From an uncultured Tateyamaria sp. (GTDB taxonomy: Bacteria > Pseudomonadota > Alphaproteobacteria > Rhodobacterales > Rhodobacteraceae), in assembly GCF_947503415.1 (NCBI RefSeq), contig NZ_CANNDS010000002.1:1-64000 (forward strand): a DNA stretch of 64,000 nucleotides. Reading direction: 5' to 3'. How positions within the stretch are numbered: the stretch's first letter is position 1; each line of letters begins with the position of its first letter. The notes beneath the pieces are model-generated. The model did no database searches and had not been told where the DNA came from. It saw only the letters and a list, made by a program, of their open reading frames with translations. A program made the position numbers and the translations under genes. Shown piece after piece: positions 28,170 through 35,590 of the stretch.

Positions 28170-30008
28170 ATGGCGATAAAGGAACCGTTCACGGATCTTG
28201 ATATCAACAAGCAGGAATCAGGGTTCTACGAAGGCTACAGCCTTCCCATCGCGCTCAAGTCCAAGGCGATCATGGTCGCCCTCGTGCTTTGGGCCATTCT
28301 TTTTCCCGTCAGCGCCAATGGCACGCTCGACAGTTGGAATTGGGCGCTCTTGCAGGGGTTCAACTCGTTCTACATCATTTCAGTCGGGTGCTTTGCATTC
28401 TTTTTGTTTGCCCTTGCGATCCTGCCAACCGGCAAACGCAAGCTGGGTGGGCATGACACGGTCCCCGAGTTTTCGAACTTCTCGTGGTTTTCGATGATGT
28501 TCGGTGCGGGCCTTGGCGTCGGCCTGATGGTGTTTGCCACGGCTGAGCCGTTGGGGCTGTGGGGATCAAACCCCGAAACCGTTGCAGGTAACGTTGCAGG
28601 CAACAGTCCAGAGGCACTCACATCGGCCTACCGCTACACCTTCCTGCATTACGGATTTCATGCCTGGGCCATCTACGTGGTGACGGGGCTGAGCCTTGCC
28701 TATTACGCATATACCCGTGACATGCCCCTGACGATCCGATCCGCCCTGACACCTCTGCTGGGGAAGGTCGCCAATGGCATCGTCGGCCACATCGTGGACG
28801 TGCTGGGTGTGGTTGCCACCATCCTCGGCGTGTCGGTCACCATCGGCTACGGCGTGAGCCAGTTCGTCGATGGCGTTTACGCGGTCACGGGCATGGAGTG
28901 GTTGATGGGGGTTGCCGAAGGCGATGCGCCACCGACACCGTCCACCGTTGGATTGCTCTCCGCCCTGTGTGTGATCATGTTTCTGTCGATCCTGTCCGCC
29001 GTGTCAGGCGTGGGCCGCGGGATTAAGTACCTGTCGAACCTCAACCTTGTCCTGTCGATCATCCTGCTGCTCACCTTTGTTGTCTTCGGCAGTTTTATGT
29101 TTGCAATGACGACATATGGCACCGCACTTGTGGACTACATCCTCCAGTTCATCCCGTTGAGCTTTGAGGCCTACAGCCCGCTGGGTCAGGACACGTTTGC
29201 AACCGCGTTGCCTGAAGAAGCCGCCCCCTTGGCCGCTGATCTTTATGGCGGCGCAACCAATGCGTGGGGCAGCCAAACAGCGTTCACCGAAGGGCTTGAA
29301 GGCGCGGCTGCCCAATTGCCAACAGATGCACAGGTCGCAGCATATGCGGCGGGCACCCAAGGGCGTCTTTTCGGCTGGCAGTCCGGTTGGACCACCTTCT
29401 ATTGGGCCTGGTGGATCGCGTTCTCGCCCTTTGTAGGTCTGTTCCTTGCGCGTATTTCAAAAGGGCGCACGATCCGCGAATTCATCCTGGGCTGCGTGTT
29501 CGCGCCGGCGCTGGTCTGCTTTGCATGGATGACCATCCTTGGTGGGACGGCCATTGATCTGGAACTGCAGGGCGTGGCGGAGGGTGCCATCATCGGCGCG
29601 TCCAACACCAACAAGCTGTTCGTGACACTCAGCTACATGATCGATGGCGGGTTCCTGTCAGCCATCACCGTGATGTGCGTGGTGTTGATCATGACCTTCC
29701 TTGTTACATCCGCTGACTCGGGCATCCTAGTGATGAACACAATCATGTCGGGTGGCGCGCAGGAAACGGGGATCAAGCACCGGATCATCTGGGGTCTCAT
29801 CATGACGGGTGTGATTGGGGGCCTGATTATCGCAGGTGCATCTGGCCGCGGTGGCGATCCGTTGGCCTCGTTGCAGGATGCGATGATCATCGGCGCCCTG
29901 CCCTTCACGATCATCATGGTCTTGATGATGGTGTCTTTGGTCAAGGCGTTGTTCAATGACAGCCGGCGGGCCAAAACGGATGATGCGATCGGCCAACCGG
30001 CAGAATAG
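28170..30008 (+). CDS. BCCT family transporter with an extra loop insertion
   Basis: This 612-residue transporter has the same family motifs as its divergent neighbour: FGAGLGVGLMVFATAEP in TM3 and FYWAWWIAFSPFVGLFLARI in the aromatic box. Between them, roughly residues 330-400, it has a segment of about 70 residues rich in Ala, Gly and acidic residues that the other copy lacks. That insertion lies before the aromatic-box helix, probably in a periplasmic or cytoplasmic loop. The start is MAIKEPFTDLDINKQE. A strong terminator follows. Confidence 0.9.
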   Translation: MAIKEPFTDLDINKQESGFYEGYSLPIALKSKAIMVALVLWAILFPVSANGTLDSWNWALLQGFNSFYIISVGCFAFFLFALAILPTGKRKLGGHDTVPEFSNFSWFSMMFGAGLGVGLMVFATAEPLGLWGSNPETVAGNVAGNSPEALTSAYRYTFLHYGFHAWAIYVVTGLSLAYYAYTRDMPLTIRSALTPLLGKVANGIVGHIVDVLGVVATILGVSVTIGYGVSQFVDGVYAVTGMEWLMGVAEGDAPPTPSTVGLLSALCVIMFLSILSAVSGVGRGIKYLSNLNLVLSIILLLTFVVFGSFMFAMTTYGTALVDYILQFIPLSFEAYSPLGQDTFATALPEEAAPLAADLYGGATNAWGSQTAFTEGLEGAAAQLPTDAQVAAYAAGTQGRLFGWQSGWTTFYWAWWIAFSPFVGLFLARISKGRTIREFILGCVFAPALVCFAWMTILGGTAIDLELQGVAEGAIIGASNTNKLFVTLSYMIDGGFLSAITVMCVVLIMTFLVTSADSGILVMNTIMSGGAQETGIKHRIIWGLIMTGVIGGLIIAGASGRGGDPLASLQDAMIIGALPFTIIMVLMMVSLVKALFNDSRRAKTDDAIGQPAE

Positions 30009-30029
30009 GCTTGGAAAGAAGAAAACAAA

Positions 30030-30055
30030 AAGGGGCGCCTATTGCGGCGCCCCTT
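30030..30055. terminator. Bidirectional rho-independent terminator
   Basis: A 10-bp perfect stem (AAGGGGCGCC with GGCGCCCCTT) with a 6-nt loop is flanked by A-rich and T-rich runs. It lies between the convergent BCCT and HIT genes and can end transcription in both directions. Confidence 0.88.
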
Positions 30056-30061
30056 TCTCGT

Positions 30062-30478
30062 TCAGAGGGCTGCGCGGATCGCATCTGCATGCGCCTTGAT
30101 GGCGTCCATATCCCCCATCTTGCCTGGCGGGCGCATTAAAACGCCTTCGTGCCGGGGATGGATGTGGAAATGCAGGTGAAAGACTTCCTGCCCACCGGCG
30201 GCCTCGTTGAATTGCTGCAAGGTGATGCCGTCCGCTTCGAATGCTACCTTGGCGGCATTCGCCACCTTCTTCACCGTCGCCATCACAGACGCCAATTGCG
30301 CGTCGCTTGCATCCAGCACGTTGCGACACGGCGTCTTGGGGATAACCAGACAATGCCCATCCGTGCGTGGCATGATGTCCATGAAACACAGCGTGTCGTC
30401 GTCTTCATAGACAGTCACATTGGGGATCTCGCCCCGCAGGATCTTGGCAAAAATGTTCTGGTCGTCATAAGCGGTCAT
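30062..30478 (-). CDS. HIT family protein
   Basis: The 138-residue protein has the histidine triad HLHFHIHP near residue 100 and the N-terminal IFAKILRGEIP segment of the HINT/HIT group. These proteins hydrolyse nucleotide conjugates such as AMP-lysine or AppppA. It starts 40 nt after acuI, and a hairpin (CGGGTCT with AGACCCG, 30480-30508) lies between, covering its GGAG ribosome site. Whether it belongs to the dmdA operon is uncertain. Confidence 0.92.
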   Translation of the reverse strand: MTAYDDQNIFAKILRGEIPNVTVYEDDDTLCFMDIMPRTDGHCLVIPKTPCRNVLDASDAQLASVMATVKKVANAAKVAFEADGITLQQFNEAAGGQEVFHLHFHIHPRHEGVLMRPPGKMGDMDAIKAHADAIRAAL

Positions 30479-30479
30479 G

Positions 30480-30508
30480 CGGGTCTCCGACGTTTGTTCG
30501 AAGACCCG
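30480..30508 (-). promoter_or_regulatory. Hairpin between acuI and the HIT gene
   Basis: A 7-bp inverted repeat (CGGGTCT with AGACCCG, 15-nt loop) is followed after one base by the HIT start codon. The 3' arm includes the GGAG ribosome site, so folding would hide it. There is no T-tract, which argues against a simple terminator. Confidence 0.45.
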
Positions 30509-30518
30509 TTTAGACCGA

Positions 30519-31505
30519 TCAGGCGTTCACGTCGACCACGACGCGACCCTTGACCTGGCCTGCCAAAATATCCGCCCCAAGCTTGGGCAGATCAGTCAGG
30601 GTTGCAGGCTGGACCATGGCGTCGAGCTTGTCCATGGGCAGGTCCTTGGCAATACGGCTCCAGGCGCGGACGCGGTTGTCATAGGGCTGCATGACAGAGT
30701 CGATGCCCAACAGGTTCACACCACGCAGCAGGAACGGGATGACCGTGGCAGGCAAGGCCGCGCCACCGGCCAGACCAACGGCAGCAACACTTGCGCCATA
30801 TTCCATCTGCCCCAGAACACGGGCCAGCATCGCGCCGCCTACGGCGTCGACACAGCCCCCCCAGGTTTCCCCTTCGAGCGGGCGCTTGGTGGTCTCGTTG
30901 ATCTCTTCGCGGGCTACGATCTGGCTGGCCCCCAGCGACGTCAGATAGTCAGCTGTCTCGGGTCGCCCGGTGACACCGGCCACCTTGTGACCCAGATTGG
31001 CGAGAATGGCAGTGGCGACCGACCCCACACCGCCCGCAGCACCGGTGACAAGCACCGGGCCAGATTTGATCCCGTGGTCCTCCAGCGCCATCACAGCCAA
31101 CATTGCAGTGAAACCAGCGGTGCCCACGGCCATCGCCTGCCGCGTATCAAGGCCCTCGGGCAGCGGCACCAACCAATCGGCCTTGACCCGCGCCTTCTGT
31201 GAATAGCCACCCCAATGCGCCTCGCCCACGCGCCAACCGGTCAATACAACCTTGTCGCCGGGCTTGTAGCGGTCATCATCCGATGCCTCGACCGTGCCCG
31301 CAAAATCGATTCCCGGCACATGGGGGTACTTGCGCACCAACCCGCCACCGGGGCCAATGCACAGCCCGTCCTTGTAGTTCACGGTCGAGTACTCGACCGC
31401 CACCGTCACCTCGGCTTCAGGCAGATCATCCAGGGACAGCTCCTGCACCGCAGCGGATGTCTTGCCGCTGTCCTCGTCCTTGTTGACCACCAGTGCATTG
31501 AACAT
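30519..31505 (-). CDS. acuI: Acryloyl-CoA reductase (NADPH)
   Basis: The 328-residue protein is a zinc-independent medium-chain dehydrogenase of the AcuI type, with VLVTGAAGGVGSVA as the NADPH-binding loop and the starting segment MFNALVVNKDEDSGKTSAAV. It reduces acryloyl-CoA to propionyl-CoA, detoxifying and using the three-carbon product of DMSP cleavage. In Ruegeria pomeroyi acuI follows dmdA, exactly as here with an 84-nt gap. A GGAGAG ribosome site supports the chosen start rather than one 15 codons upstream. Confidence 0.93.
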   Translation of the reverse strand: MFNALVVNKDEDSGKTSAAVQELSLDDLPEAEVTVAVEYSTVNYKDGLCIGPGGGLVRKYPHVPGIDFAGTVEASDDDRYKPGDKVVLTGWRVGEAHWGGYSQKARVKADWLVPLPEGLDTRQAMAVGTAGFTAMLAVMALEDHGIKSGPVLVTGAAGGVGSVATAILANLGHKVAGVTGRPETADYLTSLGASQIVAREEINETTKRPLEGETWGGCVDAVGGAMLARVLGQMEYGASVAAVGLAGGAALPATVIPFLLRGVNLLGIDSVMQPYDNRVRAWSRIAKDLPMDKLDAMVQPATLTDLPKLGADILAGQVKGRVVVDVNA

Positions 31506-31565
31506 ATCGCTCTCCATTTTCCGGGGACGACCCCCTGCTTCATTTCGCAAATTAAACCGCGGGGT

Positions 31566-31582
31566 CCGGGGCAGCGCCCCGG
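31566..31582 (-). promoter_or_regulatory. GC-rich hairpin in the dmdA-acuI gap
   Basis: The sequence CCGGGGC-AGC-GCCCCGG forms a 7-bp stem with a 3-nt loop just past the dmdA stop. With no T-tract it may be an RNA processing or stability element rather than a terminator. Confidence 0.45.
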
Positions 31583-31589
31583 TCCGACT

Positions 31590-32693
31590 TCACAACCAGA
31601 ACGTCTCTTGTACCGTGGCGCGGCGCATCCCGTCGAGGGTGTCGACCTCCAAATCGGTGCCGGGGTCCCAATGCGTCATGCGCACCATGCCGATGGCGAC
31701 GTTGGTCTTGAAATCAGGCGACCAGGCGGCGGATGTGATCTGCCCCACGCGCTTGCCCCCAGCCAGGAGCGGCCAAGGCCGGTCGCAGGTGGGAACGGCG
31801 TCGCCGTGAATGGCGATGGGGCGGATCTGCTGCACCGGCCCTTCCTTGGACACACGCAACAAAGCGTCTCGCCCGATACAACCGATGGCCGTTTGCGTGT
31901 CACAGAACCGGCCCAGCCCGCACTCGTGCGGTGTGTTGTCATCGGTCATGTCGTTGCCGTAGGACAGAAGGCCACCTTCGATCCGTTCGATCCCGTTGGG
32001 GCAGCCCGCGCGCACTTGCAAATCCTCGCCAGCGTCGAACAGTGCGTTCCACAGCGGCATACCCTGCGCGCTGTCAGGTACGTAAATCTCGAACCCGCCT
32101 TGCTTGGAATAGCCCGAGCGGGCGATGGCCAGATCGCAGCCTTCGAACTGGAACATGTCGAAACGAAAAAAGCGGATGTCCCGGACCCGTTCACCAAACA
32201 CGCGCTGCATCAAGTCGTCGGCCTTGGGCCCTTGAACAGCCAGCGGTGACACGTCGGGTTCATCCACAAGCACATCCAGCCGGTAGCCATTGGCGATCCC
32301 TTTGACCCACAGCAGCAGGTCGCTGTCCGCGATGGAGATCCACCAGCGGTCTTCGCTGAGTTTCACCGCGACAGGATCGTTCAGCATGCCCCCGGTTTCA
32401 TCCACGATGGGCACATAGTAGCACTGCCCCGGCAGCATGCGGCGCAGGTCGCGCGGGGTCAGCATCTGCATCAATCGTCCTGCATCGGGGCCGCGCAACT
32501 CGACTTGCCGTTCGACAGACACGTCCCAGACCTGCACGTGATCCTTGAGGTGACGATAGTCCGCCTCCGCGCTTTCAAAGACGGTAGGCAGCAGCATCCG
32601 GTTGTAGATGGTGTAGGCTTTTACCCCTGCGGCCTCGACCCCATCAGAAAAGGGTGTGCGGCGCAGGCGGCGCGATGGAGAAATGACGGCCAT
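31590..32693 (-). CDS. dmdA: DMSP demethylase
   Basis: The 367-residue protein belongs to the GcvT-like aminomethyltransferase fold. It moves a methyl group from dimethylsulfoniopropionate to tetrahydrofolate, leaving methylmercaptopropionate. The segments YNRMLLPTVF, QVWDVSVERQVELRGPDA, GGLLSYGNDMTDDNTPHECG and the family length (about 365 residues) fit DmdA and not GcvT. The neighbouring acuI supports this. The ATG shares one base with the DinB stop (TGATG); a GTG one codon earlier is less likely. Confidence 0.93.
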   Translation of the reverse strand: MAVISPSRRLRRTPFSDGVEAAGVKAYTIYNRMLLPTVFESAEADYRHLKDHVQVWDVSVERQVELRGPDAGRLMQMLTPRDLRRMLPGQCYYVPIVDETGGMLNDPVAVKLSEDRWWISIADSDLLLWVKGIANGYRLDVLVDEPDVSPLAVQGPKADDLMQRVFGERVRDIRFFRFDMFQFEGCDLAIARSGYSKQGGFEIYVPDSAQGMPLWNALFDAGEDLQVRAGCPNGIERIEGGLLSYGNDMTDDNTPHECGLGRFCDTQTAIGCIGRDALLRVSKEGPVQQIRPIAIHGDAVPTCDRPWPLLAGGKRVGQITSAAWSPDFKTNVAIGMVRMTHWDPGTDLEVDTLDGMRRATVQETFWL

Positions 32694-33202
32694 CACTCGT
32701 CCTTTGGCATGAATACGATATCAGTGACCGGCGCAGACAGGCCCGCAGCGGTCATCATGGCGTGCACCTGACCCCGGTGGTGGGTCTGGTGGGTGAAGAG
32801 ATGGGTCACACAAGTCTCCAGCGGCATTTGAAAGTGCTGCTTGAGGGTCCCCGAATACCAGGACAGGTCGCCCTTGAGTGCCACAGTGTCGAGCGCGTCA
32901 CCCCAAAGCCGGATCGTGCCGTCCATGCGGAAGCGTTCTGCACTCCAGACCGCGAAGGTCGGAGTGAAATCCTTGTGCTGTTCGGGTGGCACCGCTGGCG
33001 CAGGTATCTTGGGGTCAAAACGGCTCATCCACATCGCATCGCCCCACAGGATGTGGTTGAGCGTCGCCATGATTGAGCCGAAGAACGCGCCGCGATCCTT
33101 GCGTAGCTCCGCGTCCGGTACACCCGTCAGCATCTCCGTCAGCTGGCGGTTCTGCCAGCCATTGTAACGGGCCATGGTGCGTACATAACCCGCGTCGATC
33201 AC
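32693..33202 (-). CDS. DinB/YfiT family protein
   Basis: The 169-residue four-helix protein has the family's metal-ligand histidines: one in ATLNHILWGD and two in THQTHHRGQVHA. DinB-superfamily members include thiol-S-transferases and maleylpyruvate isomerase, besides many of unknown role. It starts with GTG, overlapping the DUF1326 stop by 4 nt (GTGA), and its own stop overlaps dmdA. A role in DMSP or methanethiol chemistry, such as a thiol transfer, is a guess from the operon position. Confidence 0.88.
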   Translation of the reverse strand: MIDAGYVRTMARYNGWQNRQLTEMLTGVPDAELRKDRGAFFGSIMATLNHILWGDAMWMSRFDPKIPAPAVPPEQHKDFTPTFAVWSAERFRMDGTIRLWGDALDTVALKGDLSWYSGTLKQHFQMPLETCVTHLFTHQTHHRGQVHAMMTAAGLSAPVTDIVFMPKDE

Positions 33203-33906
33203 GGCTTGGGCCCTTTCCAGTCAATGGGGCAAATCTCGGCCGACTTGCCGCCGAAGTCCCAGATGCGGCCGTAATCGCGCACCTTGGATTTCACACCGCG
33301 CGCCGCGATGATGTCGGGGCCCATCCAGTATTTGGAGTTGGTGATCATCACTGGGTGATCCTCGGACTTGCCGGTGATCATCTCGATCTCGCCCTGGATC
33401 TTGCGCCCGATATAGAGCCCGCGTTTCTTGCCCTCGCGCACAATCTCGACCTTTTCGCGCTCGGCGCCCACGATGTCGCTGACCAGCATGGTGAAGAGGC
33501 CCGTGGTGCCGCCCGCGGCGCCCGAAAAGATTTGCAGGATGCCATTATAGGCTTTGCCCGACGCCCGCTCGTCTACATAAGCCGCAACGCGCCACCCGCC
33601 TTCGCCCATCCGGCCCGGAATATCGACCATCAGACCCACGTTAAGGCCCGAGAGGTCTTCGCCCTCAAAATGGCCCTCGTCGATCGCGATGGCCATCCAC
33701 GCGTGGCAGTGCCCTTCGGTGGGTGGGTGTGCGCCAAGGGACACCACGCAGGGGCAGAACAGCTCGCACGAGCAGTTCAGGAACAGCTCGCCCTTGATGG
33801 CCCATTCGGTGGGCGACATCTGGCGGCGGCCCGGATTGGGCATCCGGCTGTCGATGCGCTGGCTGACGGGCAACTTGTCCGCGTCGGGGCGTTTTTTCAC
33901 GGCCAT
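33199..33906 (-). CDS. DUF1326 family protein
   Basis: The 235-residue protein carries the DUF1326 signature near residues 42-55, CSCELFCPC, a cluster of four cysteines that could bind a metal, followed by HCHAW. No signal peptide is seen. It is the usual partner of DUF2182 membrane proteins and lies one base from that gene here. Function is unknown. In this operon it may help deliver a metal, perhaps copper, to the methanethiol oxidase encoded on the divergent arm; this is inference. Confidence 0.85.
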   Translation of the reverse strand: MAVKKRPDADKLPVSQRIDSRMPNPGRRQMSPTEWAIKGELFLNCSCELFCPCVVSLGAHPPTEGHCHAWMAIAIDEGHFEGEDLSGLNVGLMVDIPGRMGEGGWRVAAYVDERASGKAYNGILQIFSGAAGGTTGLFTMLVSDIVGAEREKVEIVREGKKRGLYIGRKIQGEIEMITGKSEDHPVMITNSKYWMGPDIIAARGVKSKVRDYGRIWDFGGKSAEICPIDWKGPKP

Positions 33907-33907
33907 A

Positions 33908-34696
33908 TTATCCTCCGTTTACAAAGGGCCAAGCCAGCACGGCCAGCCCTGCGAGGGTCAGCAGAACCCCCATGGGTTTTGTGACAACATGCCCGATCTG
34001 GGGCAGTTTTTCGATCACCATAAAGAGAGTGGCGAGACCCATCCAAAGAAGACTCATCACCCCGCCGACAAATCCAAGCGCCATAAAGCCCCAGCAGCAG
34101 CCCACGCAGAACGCGCCAAGGCCGAGGCCCATGCGCAAACCGCCCTGGAAGCCGGTCCGCCAATGGCCGAGGAAATACATCATTGGGCTATGGCAGACGC
34201 CATGGCAGATTTCCTTCGCTCGGGTGAATTGGAACAGACCAACGGCCAGCAACAGCAGGCCCGCAAATGTGGTGGTCTTGGATATTCCCAGCATGTCGAT
34301 GACGCCGCCATAAAGCAAGGCCAATTGGACGCCGGTTATAAGAGCGGCGAAAGCGACCCAGACCACGAAATAGCCGAGCAAGACGCCCAACCACCCTGCC
34401 CGCGTGCCGTCGGCGGACACCATCAGGTCTTCGTAGCTGCGCAGGGTGGGCACCAGCGTGGGCAGCATCATGGCCGCCATCATGATTGCCCACATCGCAA
34501 AGAGCGGGCCGAAATTTGCCATGGGCATATACATCGGCATCCGCGGGTCCATGGCGGCCATGCGCGCGCCCATCTCTCCGGGCCTGCCGATCAGGTCGAC
34601 ATCCATCGAAAGCGACATGGAATACATGACCCACCACGACGCGAGAATGGCCCCGAAGAACCCCAGCCAGAGCGTGGATCTGACAAGATGCGGCAT
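33908..34696 (-). CDS. DUF2182 predicted metal-binding membrane protein
   Basis: The 262-residue polytopic protein has seven or so membrane helices. It has Met/His/Cys-rich motifs in or near them: MMAAMMLPTLVP, KEICHGVCHSPMMYF and GAFCVGCCWGFMAL. These suggest soft-metal binding such as copper. The start MPHLVRSTLW has a strong GGGAGGAC ribosome site. It is the first gene of the minus arm, whose operator region with two TGTnAGACA elements lies 44-68 nt upstream. Function is unproven. Confidence 0.87.
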   Translation of the reverse strand: MPHLVRSTLWLGFFGAILASWWVMYSMSLSMDVDLIGRPGEMGARMAAMDPRMPMYMPMANFGPLFAMWAIMMAAMMLPTLVPTLRSYEDLMVSADGTRAGWLGVLLGYFVVWVAFAALITGVQLALLYGGVIDMLGISKTTTFAGLLLLAVGLFQFTRAKEICHGVCHSPMMYFLGHWRTGFQGGLRMGLGLGAFCVGCCWGFMALGFVGGVMSLLWMGLATLFMVIEKLPQIGHVVTKPMGVLLTLAGLAVLAWPFVNGG

Positions 34697-34739
34697 GTGT
34701 CCTCCCTGAACCCACACGACTCAATGCTTGCCAGCTTAA

Positions 34740-34764
34740 ATGTCAGACATTAAAATGTAAGACA
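34740..34764. promoter_or_regulatory. Twin GntR-type operator elements
   Basis: Two nearly identical elements, TGTCAGACA (34741-34749) and TGTAAGACA (34756-34764), lie 15 bp apart in the 69-bp gap between the divergent DUF2182 and GntR genes. The first is part of the 11-nt palindrome ATGTC-A-GACAT. The second reaches within 2 nt of the GntR start codon. This fits a FadR-type regulator binding as dimers and controlling both arms. Binding is inferred. Confidence 0.65.
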
Positions 34765-34765
34765 A

Positions 34766-35515
34766 ATGAAAATTGATCCTGACAGCACAGTTGATCTCTC
34801 TGCCCAGATTGCCAAAGCAATCCGGGATGCCATCATTGCGGGTGATTTGATTGTGGATCAACGGCTTCCGTCCGAGGCCGAGCTTGCTGATCACTTCGAC
34901 GTGTCCCGGCCCACAGTGCGCGAGGCGCTGAAGCGACTCGCTGCGCAATCTCTGATCCGAACCCAGCGTGGGGCCACCGGCGGCGCGTTCGTGAACCGGC
35001 TGCGGTTCGAAGACGCCTATGCCCAGCAAGTCACCACTTCGACCCTGCTTTTGTCCATGAACGCCGTCAGCTTCGATGTGGCCTGCGAGGCGCGCTACGC
35101 GCTGGAACGCGCTTGTGCACCGCTGTCGGCCGAACGCCGCACCCCTGATCATCTGGCGACCATGCGGGCCGAAATTCACCGCCAAGAGCAGCCGGGCCTG
35201 ACGGATGAGGCGTTTTGCGCGTCTGACGTAACCTTTCACCGGGCGCTGGTCGATGGCGCGGGCAACAAGGTCCTGAGCTATCAACTGGCCGGTGCGGTCG
35301 AGGCGATGCAGCCCCTGATGAACATGATCACTTTCACGGCGCGGTCGCGGGAAGAAATTGTGGCCCTGCATACCGACATCGCGGATGCGGTCGAGGCGCA
35401 GGATGCCACCCGCATCGACGCACTGCTGGTGAAACTCGAAGCCTATACGCGGCATCTGGCCCATTCGGTCGTCGCCGCACGCCAAAGCAGAAAAGACAAG
35501 GAGAAGACCGCCTGA
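34766..35515 (+). CDS. GntR (FadR subfamily) regulator of the DMSP/methanethiol genes
   Basis: The 249-residue protein has the GntR winged helix (RLPSEAELADHFDVSRPTVR at about 33-52) and a helical FCD effector domain with likely metal histidines in FHRALVDG, LHTDIADA and THHL-type positions. It sits between the dmdA arm and the methanethiol oxidase gene. In roseobacters a GntR-family repressor next to dmdA-acuI has been reported to respond to acryloyl-CoA. This may be its counterpart. Autoregulation is likely because the twin operator overlaps its 5' end. Confidence 0.87.
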   Translation: MKIDPDSTVDLSAQIAKAIRDAIIAGDLIVDQRLPSEAELADHFDVSRPTVREALKRLAAQSLIRTQRGATGGAFVNRLRFEDAYAQQVTTSTLLLSMNAVSFDVACEARYALERACAPLSAERRTPDHLATMRAEIHRQEQPGLTDEAFCASDVTFHRALVDGAGNKVLSYQLAGAVEAMQPLMNMITFTARSREEIVALHTDIADAVEAQDATRIDALLVKLEAYTRHLAHSVVAARQSRKDKEKTA

Positions 35516-35590
35516 TCCCTCAGCCATAAGTCGCAACGACGCAACAAGGGGCCGGGCACCGTTATTCACACCGCTTCAGGGAGGAAGCCC

